Shown: in pieces, positions 18,719 to 27,321 of the stretch | How the letters are laid out: each line of letters starts with the position of its first letter | How positions within the stretch are numbered: position 1 is the stretch's first letter | Source of the DNA: JADGHX01 sp963837755 | Lineage (GTDB): Bacteria > Pseudomonadota > Gammaproteobacteria > Steroidobacterales > Steroidobacteraceae | Direction of reading: 5' to 3' | Assembly (NCBI GenBank): GCA_963837755.1 | Contig: CAWIOP010000002.1 | Span: forward strand, 558,001 to 622,000 | DNA: 64,000 nt | Translations under genes and position numbers: made by a program | Notes under the pieces: generated by a model | The model's database searches: none | Seen by the model: the letters and a program-made list of their open reading frames with translations, nothing else | Told to the model about the DNA's origin: nothing

Positions 18719-20107
18719 TCAGGTCGACGCCGCCCGCGGCGCGCGCACGGGTTCGCCGAAGTCCGGGTCTGTGCTCACGCGATGCGCGACGGTGCCTTTG
18801 GGGTTCGCGTACCAGCCCGGGTCGGTGTGGTCGTTCGGTGCCAGGTTGTCGCGCACCTTCACCACCGTGAACATGCCGCCCATGTCGATAGTGCCGAAGG
18901 GGCCAGTGCCGCCCATCATGGGCAACGTGTTGCGGGGGCCTTTCATGTGACCCATGCCGGCGTGCTCCGCGTGCTCCCACATGCCGTTCTGGCCCATCGA
19001 CGTGTAACCGGGTAGCAGCGCGCGAATCTTCTCGTCGACGCCCTGCTGGCTCACGCCAACCATGTTGGGCACGTCATGGCCCATGGCATTCATGGCGTGA
19101 TGAGCCATGTGGCAGTGGAACGCCCAGTCGCCGGGCCGCGCGATGAACTCGATGTCGCGCGTCTGCCCCACGCTCACGAGCTCCGTCGTTTCCCGCCGCC
19201 ACTGGCTGCGCGGCCAGCGGCCGCCATCGGAGCCCGTGACGAAGTACTCGACGCCGTGCAGGTGAAGCGGGTGATTCCACATCGAGAGATTTCCAATGCG
19301 GAATCGCACGCGTTCCCCGGTGCGCGCCACCGGATGCTCGATGGCGGGGAACACCTTGCTGTTGAAGGTCCACAGATCGAAGTCGAGCATGATGGCCGGG
19401 TCCGGCCGGTAGGTGCCCGGGTGCAGGGCCCAGTTGTGCAGCATGAAACAGTAGTCCCGCTGCACGGGCACGACGTCGCCACCGCGCGGGTGGATGACGA
19501 ACATGCCCATCATCCCCATCGCCATCTGCGTCAGCTCGTCGGCGTGCGGGTGATACATGTGCGTGCCGTGCTGCTGGAGCGTGAACTCATATGCGAACGT
19601 TTCGCCCGGCATGATGGGAGGTTGTGAAAGTCCAGCGATGCCGTCCATGCCGCTCGGCAGGATGATGCCGTGCCAGTGAATGGTGGTCGGCTCGCCCAGC
19701 CTGTTGGTCACCAGAATGCGAACGCGATCGCCCTCCACCGCCTCCAGCGTTGGGCCCGGCGTCGTGCCGTTGTAGCCCCACACCTTCGCCTTGCAGCCCG
19801 GCGCGAATTCGTGCTCGAGCTCCTCTGCGACGAGGTGGAATTCCTTCGCGCCGTTTCGCATGCGGAAGGGAAGCGACCAGCCGTTGAGCGTGCGCACGGG
19901 GCGATAGGCGCCACCTGAGCGCGCCGCCGGCTTGCGTGCGTCCGCCGTGTTCGACGGCGCTTCAGCACCCTCGGCAGTCGCGCCGTGCTCGGCATGCACG
20001 TCATGTTCACCGTGTGTTTGTGCCAACACAGCCGCGGAGCCCGCGGCAAGACTCGCCACGGCGCCGGTGCCGGCGGCGGTGAGGAGATTGCGGCGTGAAA
20101 CCTTCAT
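18719..20107 (-). CDS. Multicopper oxidase, CopA/CueO-like, Tat-exported
   Basis: A 462-residue three-domain multicopper oxidase. The signal peptide begins MKVSRRNLLTAAGTG with a Tat-type SRRNLL motif. All copper-binding blocks are present: HWHG, MYHPHAD, HPLHLHG, and HCHMAHHAMNAM, with the type 1 Cys between two His and an axial Met. A His-rich stretch follows the signal, and a Met-rich segment (MGMMGM) suggests copper handling. The start overlaps the TolC-type gene stop by ATGA, so the two are coupled. Copper efflux or detoxification is the likeliest role; phenol oxidation is possible. Confidence 0.88.
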   Translation of the reverse strand: MKVSRRNLLTAAGTGAVASLAAGSAAVLAQTHGEHDVHAEHGATAEGAEAPSNTADARKPAARSGGAYRPVRTLNGWSLPFRMRNGAKEFHLVAEELEHEFAPGCKAKVWGYNGTTPGPTLEAVEGDRVRILVTNRLGEPTTIHWHGIILPSGMDGIAGLSQPPIMPGETFAYEFTLQQHGTHMYHPHADELTQMAMGMMGMFVIHPRGGDVVPVQRDYCFMLHNWALHPGTYRPDPAIMLDFDLWTFNSKVFPAIEHPVARTGERVRFRIGNLSMWNHPLHLHGVEYFVTGSDGGRWPRSQWRRETTELVSVGQTRDIEFIARPGDWAFHCHMAHHAMNAMGHDVPNMVGVSQQGVDEKIRALLPGYTSMGQNGMWEHAEHAGMGHMKGPRNTLPMMGGTGPFGTIDMGGMFTVVKVRDNLAPNDHTDPGWYANPKGTVAHRVSTDPDFGEPVRAPRAAST

Positions 20108-21687
20108 GGCGTTTCTCCGTGATGCTCGTGCTCTGTGTGTTGCTCGAGTGGGGGTGATCGAGGGCCTTCGCCCGGTGCCTGTCCTGTTTGTCCAGGCGAT
20201 GGCGGTGCGAGCAGTTCGTCAAAGCCGGGCGTCAATGGGTCGCTCGTTCCAATCGACTCGTCGCCGGGCAGGTTGCCGCCAACCGCCCGTCGCAATTCCG
20301 CGCGCGCTACCCAGTAGTCGCGCACTGCTTCGAGATACGCCTGATAGGCATCGAGCTGCGCGCGCTTCGCCTGCAGCAGCTCGAACACGCCCACGAGCAT
20401 GTAGTTGTGCTCTTCCTGCGTCCTGTTGACGACCGCCTCGTGCTGGGGGAGCAGCGCCGTTCGATAGGCCCTGGCGACTTCGCGCGCCGCGGCCATTCGA
20501 TCGAGCCCGCGAGCAACGTCGTTGCGCACGCGGGTTTCCATTTCCGCCAGCCGCGCCCGCGCCGCCTCGGCGCGGGCGTCGGCCCGCAGCACGCCGCCCT
20601 GGTTCTGGTTGAAGATCGGAAGCCCCAGTGAAAGCGAAGGGCCGCGCAGCCGCGACCCATCGGTATCGGACTCCCATTCGTAGCCGCCTTCGACGTCGCC
20701 CACCCAACGCCATCGGCGCGTCACCCGCGCAAGATCTTCGCTGGTCGCCACCGCGTGGCGCGCGGCGGAAAGATCGAGGCGCAACGTCTGCGCCTGCTTC
20801 ACGAGCGCGGCTTCGCCGGTGACAGCGCGTTTGTCGCCGGCAGTGTCGTTACCAGGGTCGTTACTAGAGTCGTTGGCGATGGCCGGCAGCCGTGCAGGAA
20901 CCGCCCAGCCGTGCCGTGCTGAGACTCCCATGGCTTCCGCCAGCGCAGTTCGCGCGCGAACGGCGTCTGCCTTCGCACGCGCGGCGGCGACGCGCTGCTC
21001 TGTGGACGTGGCCTGCTCGAGCGCCAGTGCCTTCGGCGAAACGTTGCCCGCCTCGTACAGCCGTCGCGCCATCTCGCCCGACGCTTCGCCGGCCGAAGCC
21101 GCAAGCTCGCGCAGCTCCGCAACCTGGCGGGCACTCACGGCGGCATACCAGGCAGCCTCGACGCGCGTGGCGAGATCCAGCAGCGCGTCGGCAACTATCT
21201 CGCGCGTGCGCTCGAACTCGCCGCGAGCCAACCGCGCGCGTGAGGGCAACAGCAATGCATTGGTGAAGTCGACCGACACGCTGCGTGTGATCTGGCTGAA
21301 CCCGCCGCCTTCGGGTGCGAGACCCACGTAGCCGAAGCGCGGGTTTGCAAAGCGCCCTGCTTCCAGCACATTCGCAGACGCGATGCCGAGCTCAGCGTAG
21401 AGCTGCTGCACGCGCGGGTTGTGCATGAACGCATAGCGGACGGCGTCAGCGCGCGAAAGCGGGCCCGTCTCGGGCATGACACCGCCAGCGACCTGTTCCG
21501 ACCCGGCGCTCTGTTGCGACTCGGGCCGGGCGCCCCGCTCCACAGGCCACGTAACGCCGCGCTCACCCCGCGCCGTTACCAGCGCATTGACGCCTTCCGT
21601 GCCCCGCTGCGGCGGCACCGTCGCGCAACCACTCAGCACCGCTGCGCTCGCCAGCACGGCAAGCCCGCGTGAACTCAATCGCTCCAT
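20104..21687 (-). CDS. TolC-family outer-membrane efflux lipoprotein
   Basis: Outer-membrane channel component of the CusC/CzcC type, 527 residues. The signal peptide ends in a lipobox LSGC (Cys21), so it is probably lipidated. The two repeated OEP domains are seen: AVRYAFMHNPRVQQLYAELG with long coiled-coil regions, and a second repeat around RLAEMETRVRNDVARGLDRM. ATG 21687 with an upstream GGAGAG is preferred over 21720. It is translationally coupled to the multicopper oxidase. No RND pump or adaptor for it lies nearby, so it must either work with partners elsewhere or serve the oxidase pathway. Confidence 0.87.
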   Translation of the reverse strand: MERLSSRGLAVLASAAVLSGCATVPPQRGTEGVNALVTARGERGVTWPVERGARPESQQSAGSEQVAGGVMPETGPLSRADAVRYAFMHNPRVQQLYAELGIASANVLEAGRFANPRFGYVGLAPEGGGFSQITRSVSVDFTNALLLPSRARLARGEFERTREIVADALLDLATRVEAAWYAAVSARQVAELRELAASAGEASGEMARRLYEAGNVSPKALALEQATSTEQRVAAARAKADAVRARTALAEAMGVSARHGWAVPARLPAIANDSSNDPGNDTAGDKRAVTGEAALVKQAQTLRLDLSAARHAVATSEDLARVTRRWRWVGDVEGGYEWESDTDGSRLRGPSLSLGLPIFNQNQGGVLRADARAEAARARLAEMETRVRNDVARGLDRMAAAREVARAYRTALLPQHEAVVNRTQEEHNYMLVGVFELLQAKRAQLDAYQAYLEAVRDYWVARAELRRAVGGNLPGDESIGTSDPLTPGFDELLAPPSPGQTGQAPGEGPRSPPLEQHTEHEHHGETP

Positions 21688-21819
21688 TGGAGCTCTCCTC
21701 GAATACCTGAAGGCCAGCACGCGACGAGCGCGCCAAGAAACCTACGACAGAACTACCCGGCGCTCAGCGGCGCCAAGGCAGAGGCTCGCGGCAGCAACTC
21801 GCCGCGATCGAGGTAAGGG

Positions 21820-22206
21820 CTATAAGCGCAGCCGACCGGTGCGCAGGAATGTGCCGCTGCCGGAAAGCGCGGCGTGCTGAGAGTGGCTCGAGGCGAAGAG
21901 AGGCGGCGGATGCGTCAGTGACTGCGCAACCCAGGGGGCCACCGCGTGGAGCGTGAAGCCGTCGTCTGCAACGTGGTCTGCCTCGACGGCGCCCTTCTGA
22001 ACAAAGGCTTTTGACCACCCGCCGGAAGGCGCAACCCACACGCAGCAGTCATGGCCTTGGCTCGCGGCGTTGCCGTGATCCTGCTCCGAATGACATGGCG
22101 CAGGCGTGCCGTCGTGCCCAGCCTGCACCATGGGGCAGGCCGCAAGCACGTGCCCGGGGCCAAACAGGGCGGCCCACAAAACCGCAAAAATGAAGAAGCG
22201 ACGCAT
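21820..22206 (-). CDS. Small exported His/Cys-containing protein, possible copper-associated
   Basis: A 128-residue protein with a clear signal peptide, MRRFFIFAVLWAALFGPGHV, cleaved near VLAA. The mature part is rich in His (HDG, CHSEQDHG, GHDCC, SSHSQH) with five Cys, in the manner of small copper-resistance-associated (DUF2946-like) proteins. I cannot confirm the family. It is the first gene of the minus-strand group tolC-MCO-PQQ dehydrogenase, 132 bp upstream of the TolC-type gene, which supports a metal-related role. ATG 22206 is chosen because the signal peptide begins there; upstream in-frame starts add a low-complexity Ala/Ser stretch. Confidence 0.55.
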   Translation of the reverse strand: MRRFFIFAVLWAALFGPGHVLAACPMVQAGHDGTPAPCHSEQDHGNAASQGHDCCVWVAPSGGWSKAFVQKGAVEADHVADDGFTLHAVAPWVAQSLTHPPPLFASSHSQHAALSGSGTFLRTGRLRL

Positions 22207-22344
22207 GGTGCAATTCGAGGCGCATGCAATGGCGGATGCGATCGCGGATGCCATCCGGGCGGCGAACGCTATCATGAGCCGGCGCGCGAGCGGTACCCAC
22301 AGCGCCGCACGAACGCCACAACGTAAGAAAAAGAGAACTCAAAA

Positions 22345-22728
22345 ATGCCCTGGATGAACTTCGCCGCCATCGGGGTTGGCGCCGCGCTGGGCGCGTGGAC
22401 CCGATGGGGACTGTCCCTGCTGCTGAACCCGGTTTTTCCGTCGCTGCCGCTCGGCACACTCGCGGCCAACCTCATAGGGGGCCTGCTCATCGGCATCGTG
22501 ATGGGGCTGGCGGAACCGCTAAGCCTGTCGCTGGCCACGCGCCTTCTGCTCGTCACCGGCTTCCTCGGTGGGCTCACCACGTTCTCGACGTTCTCCGCCG
22601 AGACGGTGGGCCTCCTCCTGAAAGGCGAGACGGCGTGGAGCGCGCTTCTCGTCGCCGCCCATCTTGGCGGCTCGTTGCTGCTGACGGGCGTGGGCGTGCT
22701 CATCGCGCGAATTGTCATCGGCCGTTAG
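22345..22728 (+). CDS. crcB: Fluoride channel CrcB/Fluc
   Basis: Dual-topology four-helix fluoride channel of the inner membrane, 127 residues. Family marks are GAALGAWTRWGLS near the N terminus, LGTLAANLIGGLLIG with the conserved Asn, and TGFLGGLTTFSTFSAETV with the TFS-type track of Phe and Thr/Ser that lines the pore. It is monocistronic and divergent from the His/Cys protein gene. I looked for a fluoride riboswitch in the 138-bp leader and could not see the conserved pseudoknot. Confidence 0.95.
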   Translation: MPWMNFAAIGVGAALGAWTRWGLSLLLNPVFPSLPLGTLAANLIGGLLIGIVMGLAEPLSLSLATRLLLVTGFLGGLTTFSTFSAETVGLLLKGETAWSALLVAAHLGGSLLLTGVGVLIARIVIGR

Positions 22729-22920
22729 CGCGAAGGCTGCGACCCCGCCAATTGCCGCGCTCAAGCCTCGGAAAGCCAGGATTTGCCCGCGCCGCGGGCG
22801 CGGCAGCAGTTTCTGCATGCACGTGGGCAATCTTTGCAACGGGCCCGCGCCAGACGTGCAACGGGCGGGGCCGCGACGACGCACGGCCCAAAGTGGGAGC
22901 TTTACGGAAGAAAACCGGCG

Positions 22921-23346
22921 TTACTGCGGACCCTTATCACCCGTGTGACCCACCTTGTCCGAGCGCGCAGGCTGAGACGTGGCCGGTCCCTCGTGAGCAG
23001 CAGCGCCACCGCCGTGGCTGGCCTGCCCACCCTTGCGCCCGGCCTCGGCTGCGAGCTCCGGGTTCTGGGAGAAGCTTCGCTTCTCATCCGGCACGCTCTG
23101 CCCGCCCTTACGCCCCGCCGCCGCGGCCAGCTTGCGGTTCTGGGAGAAGCTGCGTTTCGAGCCCGGAACACTCTGGCCGCCCTTGCGGCCCGCTTCCGCC
23201 GCGAGACGGCGGTTCTGGGAGAAACTGCGCTTCGAGTCAGGGACGGCTTTGCCACCCATGCTCGCGATCTCTTTCTGCCGTTCCGCGTCCATCGAGGCGA
23301 AGCCGCGGTTCGACGTCCGTCCGTCCTGAGTCCTGCCTTGCGACAT
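22921..23346 (-). CDS. KGG-repeat stress protein
   Basis: A small hydrophilic protein (141 residues) of the GsiB/conidiation-specific-10 type. It has four KGG-centred repeats of about 23 residues: MGGKAVPDSKRSFSQNRRLA, GRKGGQSVPGSKRSFSQN, GRKGGQSVPDEKRSFSQN and a final GRKGGQASHG. Such proteins accumulate in stress and stationary phase; the biochemical role is unknown. Two adjacent ATGs (23349, 23346) follow AGGAGAG; the second has better spacing. The C-terminal tail is Gly/His/Pro-rich and disordered. Confidence 0.85.
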   Translation of the reverse strand: MSQGRTQDGRTSNRGFASMDAERQKEIASMGGKAVPDSKRSFSQNRRLAAEAGRKGGQSVPGSKRSFSQNRKLAAAAGRKGGQSVPDEKRSFSQNPELAAEAGRKGGQASHGGGAAAHEGPATSQPARSDKVGHTGDKGPQ

Positions 23347-23421
23347 CATCACTCTCCTCACAACTGTTGAGCTTGCTCCACTGGCGCGCGGCTTCACCGC
23401 GCTGGCGGGCAGGAACTTCAA

Positions 23422-24227
23422 TCAGTGTGGGCGCGATGCCCTGGTCTCCTGATCGGCGGAAGCGGCCCCCAGCCAGCGAGCAGCCATAATCAGCAAGACA
23501 CATGCCGCCGCGCAGAGGCCCGCGATGGCCGCAAGCCCGAAGCCGGCGACCAGCGGGTACAACCCGTTGCCGAGACTGTCGGAGCCGCGCTGAAGCACGT
23601 GTCGAGCAGACTCTTGCTCTTGAACTTGCCTTCCGGTGACAGAACGGTGAAAAGCATCTCGCGCGCCGGCTTGAACAGGCCGTAGTCGCCGCCGCGGCGA
23701 ACCACCTGCGTGATGAGAAGCAGCGCGCCGCCCGGGAACAACGCCAGTATCGCGAATGAGACAGCGGCCACGCCCCACATCGCAGTGAGCGTCGCGCGCA
23801 CTCCGCCGCGAGTGGTGAGCCAGCCCACGAGTAAAGTCTGCATCAGCAGCGCAAAAATGTTCGACGCGAGGTCGGCAATGCCGAGCGGATAAGGCGAGCG
23901 CGCAAGGCGAGCGAGATCGTCGATTGCGCGCCCGCCAACGGCCACACTTGCATCCGTAGCGGTGGCTGCATCCGCTCTTGCGCGCAGTGCCTGCGCCAAC
24001 ATGCCTGCCAGAACAGCGCCGGCGAGTAGCGCGCAGGCGATGTATATGACGGCCGTTGCGCCGAGTTGCTCGACGAAAAACGCATTGAACGCGGGGCCGG
24101 CGAGCGCCATCGCTTCGCGCAACGAGCGAAGCATGTAATAACCACAAAGCAGCAGGAAATATGTCGCCGCCGCGGCCGCGAGCGGCGTGCGCTCGCCCGG
24201 TGCCACATGCCAGCGGCGCTGGGTCAT
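23422..24227 (-). pseudogene. NTP/NDP-exchange (TLC-like) transporter-family protein, shortened and frame-broken
   Basis: A membrane protein related to the Npt1/Npt2 and ATP/ADP carrier family. It starts at ATG 24227. TM1 contains FLLLCGYYMLRSLREAMALA and the late signature is FKPAREMLFTVLSPEGKFKS followed by KSLLDT. Near 23603 the frame breaks: restoring one G in ACGGTG gives VLQRGSDSLGNGLYPLVAGF and a last helix to TGA at 23422. Even corrected, the protein has about 269 residues against roughly 420 in the family; the helices between TM1 and the second half seem to be missing. So there is both an internal deletion and a possible one-base error. Function is unlikely. Confidence 0.6.
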
Positions 24228-24287
24228 GCCGGATCCGGGGCGCTCATCCGCTGAACTGCTGACCGCTGCGAGCGCGTTGGCCGCGTG

Positions 24288-25223
24288 TCAGCCTGAGGCG
24301 GCGCGCAGCGGCGTGATGCTGCCGGCGAGATGAACCTTGCCCTTGCCCGCGCCCTTCAGCGCGAAGCCATCGCCCGCTTCCGTGTGCCACGTCTCGAGCG
24401 TCAGCGGTGCCGGGATCGATACAGGGCGCTTGAACACCACGTCGACGCGGCACGGGTGGTCGAATGTGCCCTCGGGCATTGCGCTCAGGCTGCGCGCTAC
24501 CGACCACATGCCGTGCGCGATGGCCTGGTTGAAGCCGAACATGCGTGCGCCGAAATCGGCGAGGTGAATGGGGTTGTAGTCGCTCGACGCGCGCGCGTAG
24601 CGCCAGCCGATGCCCTTGTCGGCGGTGAGGTTGACCTTGCGAATGCCGTCCAGCCCCGGCGGTGCGACAGATTCGGCGTCGGGCGCCGGCACACCTTCAC
24701 CGGCACTGATGCGGGCACCGAACGGCCTGGAAGTGTCGCGCTCCAACCGCCGGGCCATGAACACGCAGGTTTCGGACCACACCGGGCGGCCGTCAACGGT
24801 GAGCTCGGTGCGCACGTCGAATTCCTGGCCGCGATCCGTGTCGTGCCGGCCCTCGAGCCAGGTGCGGATCTGCCCCGTCTCGTCGATGCGCAACGGGCGC
24901 ACCTGCTCGATGTGGTTGCGCAGGTGCACGAGCCCCATGAGGCGCACCGGGAACGCCTTCGAAGACAGCAGCGCCAGTTGCACGGGCGTGGCCAGCACGT
25001 GGGGGTATGCCACCGGCAGGAATTCCGAATGGCTGCCGCCGCACACCGCCCGATAGGCCTCGACGCGTGAGCGATCGGCTTTGTACCGGGTGAGCACCGC
25101 TTCCAGGCGCGGAATTTCCATGCCATCGGGCGCGATGGCAAGTTTCCGCCTGAACACGATGCGGGCGTAGGAGGGCACGATGGACGGCAGCGAGCCGAAG
25201 CTCAAGGAGAAGGGCGATCGCAT
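24288..25223 (-). CDS. MaoC-family (hot-dog) enoyl hydratase-like protein
   Basis: A 311-residue double hot-dog protein. The C-terminal half carries the hydratase-2 motif in ASSDYNPIHLADFGARMFGF, with the conserved Asp, Asn and His, followed by QAIAHGMWSVARSL. The N-terminal half is the degenerate partner fold. Proteins of this length act on acyl-CoA or acyl-ACP (R-specific hydration) in fatty acid or polyester metabolism; the substrate is not evident. ATG 25223 is clean. It lies 30 bp downstream of ccmI on the same strand but is unrelated in function. Confidence 0.8.
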   Translation of the reverse strand: MRSPFSLSFGSLPSIVPSYARIVFRRKLAIAPDGMEIPRLEAVLTRYKADRSRVEAYRAVCGGSHSEFLPVAYPHVLATPVQLALLSSKAFPVRLMGLVHLRNHIEQVRPLRIDETGQIRTWLEGRHDTDRGQEFDVRTELTVDGRPVWSETCVFMARRLERDTSRPFGARISAGEGVPAPDAESVAPPGLDGIRKVNLTADKGIGWRYARASSDYNPIHLADFGARMFGFNQAIAHGMWSVARSLSAMPEGTFDHPCRVDVVFKRPVSIPAPLTLETWHTEAGDGFALKGAGKGKVHLAGSITPLRAASG

Positions 25224-25253
25224 GAGGGGCGGCAGTATCCCTGAGGTGGGCGC

Positions 25254-26351
25254 TCAGGGCGAGACGTGTTCGATCTGGATGTCGACTACGCCCCCTTCCC
25301 CGACCTTGTATGCCGCAAGCCCGAAGGGGTCGCCGGAGGACGCCGTCGGGCTGCCCGTCTTCGAAACGCGCGCCACCACCTCGACCAGCTGGCCGCGCGT
25401 GAAGCTGTGCCCGGCGAGCATGGAATCCGCGGTGGTGAGCTCCACGGTCTGAGGGAAGGTCGCCTCGAGCCGCTTCACGGCCAGCGGCGGGCCGGCCTGG
25501 CGCGGATCGCGCACCAGGACGAACAGAGGCGATGAAGAAAGTGCTGCGCCGCTGAGCTTTGCGGAGAGCGTTACGCGCACGCGAACGGGAGGAACAGACC
25601 CTGATGCGGCCGTTGCGCCACCTGCGGCGGATGCGCCATCACGCGGCGCTGCTGCGCTTTGCGAGCCGGCCGTGCGTGGGCCCGAGCCGCCCGCTACCGC
25701 GTTCCCACCCTGCCCGAGCTTCTGATCGATTGCCGCAATCTGCTGCTCGAGAATGGGGCGTATGTTGTCCGGCGGATTCAGCGCCAGCAGGTCTGTGAAC
25801 CGCTGCCGCGCAAGGGGCAACTCGCCCCGGCGCACGGCGGCGGCGGCGCCGTAGAACAGCGCCCTGCCGTTCTTCGGGTCGATGGCCAGCGCCTCCTCGA
25901 TGAAGCGCGCGCCACGGCCCTGCAACTCGTTCTCGTCGCTCAGCACCAGCGCCTCGCCCATGCCCAGCAGGGCTTCGGTGTTCTTGCCGCCGGCGAGCTC
26001 GCTCGCGCGCTGGTAGGCGCGTATGGCGAGCGGATATTGCTCGAGCACGCTGTACGACCGGCCGAGTCTCATCCAGCCCTCGAGGTCGTTCGGATTCTTC
26101 TCCAACCGGCGCGCAAGGCGCGACACCATGTTCTGCGGCGTGACGGCGTCTTCGTCCGACTGCGGCTGCCACGACCAGTTGCTCCACGTGAGGTACAGGG
26201 CCCCGGCGCCGAACACCAGGATGCCGGCGGCACCGAAGGCAGCCCACACGGCGGGCGACGGCGCCCGGTCGTTCTTCTTCAGCAGCGGAATGACGACCAC
26301 GCCGACCGCGGCGATCGTCAGCACGATCGCTATGACGATGAAGGTGGTCAT
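25254..26351 (-). CDS. ccmI: Cytochrome c maturation protein CcmI
   Basis: TPR protein that presents apocytochrome to the CcmFH haem ligation complex, 365 residues. The N terminus has two membrane helices (MTTFIVIAIVLTIAAVGVVV, and a second at about 34-52) with a cytoplasmic loop between. TPR repeats follow (NPNDLEGWMRLGRSYSVLEQ, PKNGRALFYGAAAAVRRGEL), then a low-complexity Gly/Ala linker and a C-terminal domain found in long CcmI proteins. The start overlaps the ccmH stop (ATGA). It is the last gene of the ccm operon. Confidence 0.9.
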   Translation of the reverse strand: MTTFIVIAIVLTIAAVGVVVIPLLKKNDRAPSPAVWAAFGAAGILVFGAGALYLTWSNWSWQPQSDEDAVTPQNMVSRLARRLEKNPNDLEGWMRLGRSYSVLEQYPLAIRAYQRASELAGGKNTEALLGMGEALVLSDENELQGRGARFIEEALAIDPKNGRALFYGAAAAVRRGELPLARQRFTDLLALNPPDNIRPILEQQIAAIDQKLGQGGNAVAGGSGPRTAGSQSAAAPRDGASAAGGATAASGSVPPVRVRVTLSAKLSGAALSSSPLFVLVRDPRQAGPPLAVKRLEATFPQTVELTTADSMLAGHSFTRGQLVEVVARVSKTGSPTASSGDPFGLAAYKVGEGGVVDIQIEHVSP

Positions 26352-26785
26352 CAGCGCCCCGCTTCCTCTTCGACCGGCTCGTCGTCCTGGGTGACGAGCT
26401 TTGCGCGCTGTCGTATGACACGAACCGCGACCAGAACGCCAATGATGAGAAACGCGCTGGGCGCCAGCCACAGCCACATGTTCCGGGCATTGGCCAATGG
26501 CCGGAACAGAATGAACTCGCCGTAGCGCGCCACCATGAACTGGCGGATATCGTCGTCAGTCTTGCCCTGAACGAGCAGGTCGTGAACTTCACGGCGCAGA
26601 TCGGCCGCCAGATCCACCTGCGAGTCCGCAATTGAAGTGTTCAGGCACTGCATGCAGCGAAGCTCGTGCGTGAGCTTCGAATACCGCTCCTGGAGCGCAG
26701 GGTCTTCAAACCGCGTGGTGTCGATGGCGAAGGCTGGAATCGAGGTCAGCAGCGCGAACATCGCAAGGAAGATCACGCGTTTCAT
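26351..26785 (-). CDS. ccmH: Cytochrome c maturation thioreductase CcmH
   Basis: Periplasmic, membrane-tethered thiol reductase that keeps the apocytochrome CxxCH cysteines reduced for haem attachment. It has 144 residues with a signal peptide MKRVIFLAMFALLTSIPAFA. The redox motif is HELRCMQCLN (Cys44, Cys47), inside the expected three-helix bundle. A C-terminal membrane helix, WLWLAPSAFLIIGVLVAV, completes the short CcmH form; the TPR part is the separate CcmI. It overlaps ccmG and ccmI by four bases each. Confidence 0.94.
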   Translation of the reverse strand: MKRVIFLAMFALLTSIPAFAIDTTRFEDPALQERYSKLTHELRCMQCLNTSIADSQVDLAADLRREVHDLLVQGKTDDDIRQFMVARYGEFILFRPLANARNMWLWLAPSAFLIIGVLVAVRVIRQRAKLVTQDDEPVEEEAGR

Positions 26786-27321
26786 TTTGCCACCGTAGCC
26801 TTGCCGGCCAGGCGCGGCACGAATTCACGTTGCCAGATCTCGTGCGTCATGGCCCCGGCGAGGCGGTACTGAACGATGCCGTTCGCATCCACCAGGAAAG
26901 TCTCGGGGGCGCCCGTAACGCCGTAATCGATGGCCGTGCGGCCCGGCTTGTCCACGGCGATGGCGGCATAGGGGTTGCCGAGGCGCGCGAGCCACTCGTG
27001 CGCGAGGTCGTCTTCATCCCGCCAGTTCAGGCCGACGATGGGCACTTCCTGCTGTTTCGAGAGCTCGAGCAACGTCTGGTGCTCCACGCGGCACGAAGGG
27101 CACCAGGTGGCCCAGACGTTGAACACATAGGGCTTGCCGCGAAACGTCGCGCTGCTCACGGAGGCCCCGGGGGTCATGAGGTCTGGCAGCGTGAACTGCG
27201 GCGCCGGGCGGCCGATGAGCACCGACGTCATGGTCTCGCGATTCGGTGAGTTCTTGACCCCGACATACAGCACCACGGCCAGCAGCGCGAAGACGCCGAG
27301 GGGAAACAGGAATCGGTTCAT
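26782..27321 (-). CDS. ccmG: Thiol:disulfide interchange protein CcmG (DsbE)
   Basis: Membrane-anchored periplasmic thioredoxin-fold reductase of cytochrome c maturation, 179 residues. It has one N-terminal helix (FLFPLGVFALLAVVLYVGV), the GRPAPQFTLPDL segment, and the active site WATWCPSCRVEH with Cys74 and Cys77. The cis-Pro region is GAPETFLVD. It is coupled by ATGA to ccmF upstream and overlaps ccmH downstream. Confidence 0.95.
   Translation of the reverse strand: MNRFLFPLGVFALLAVVLYVGVKNSPNRETMTSVLIGRPAPQFTLPDLMTPGASVSSATFRGKPYVFNVWATWCPSCRVEHQTLLELSKQQEVPIVGLNWRDEDDLAHEWLARLGNPYAAIAVDKPGRTAIDYGVTGAPETFLVDANGIVQYRLAGAMTHEIWQREFVPRLAGKATVAK

Noticed and set aside
22207..22344. Possible fluoride riboswitch before crcB
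   Set aside because: I could not find the conserved pseudoknot and stem sequences in the leader; a covariance search would be needed to overturn this.
22921..23346. CRISPR-like direct repeats
   Set aside because: The roughly 70-bp repeats are in-frame KGG protein repeats with variable bases, not short repeats with spacers.
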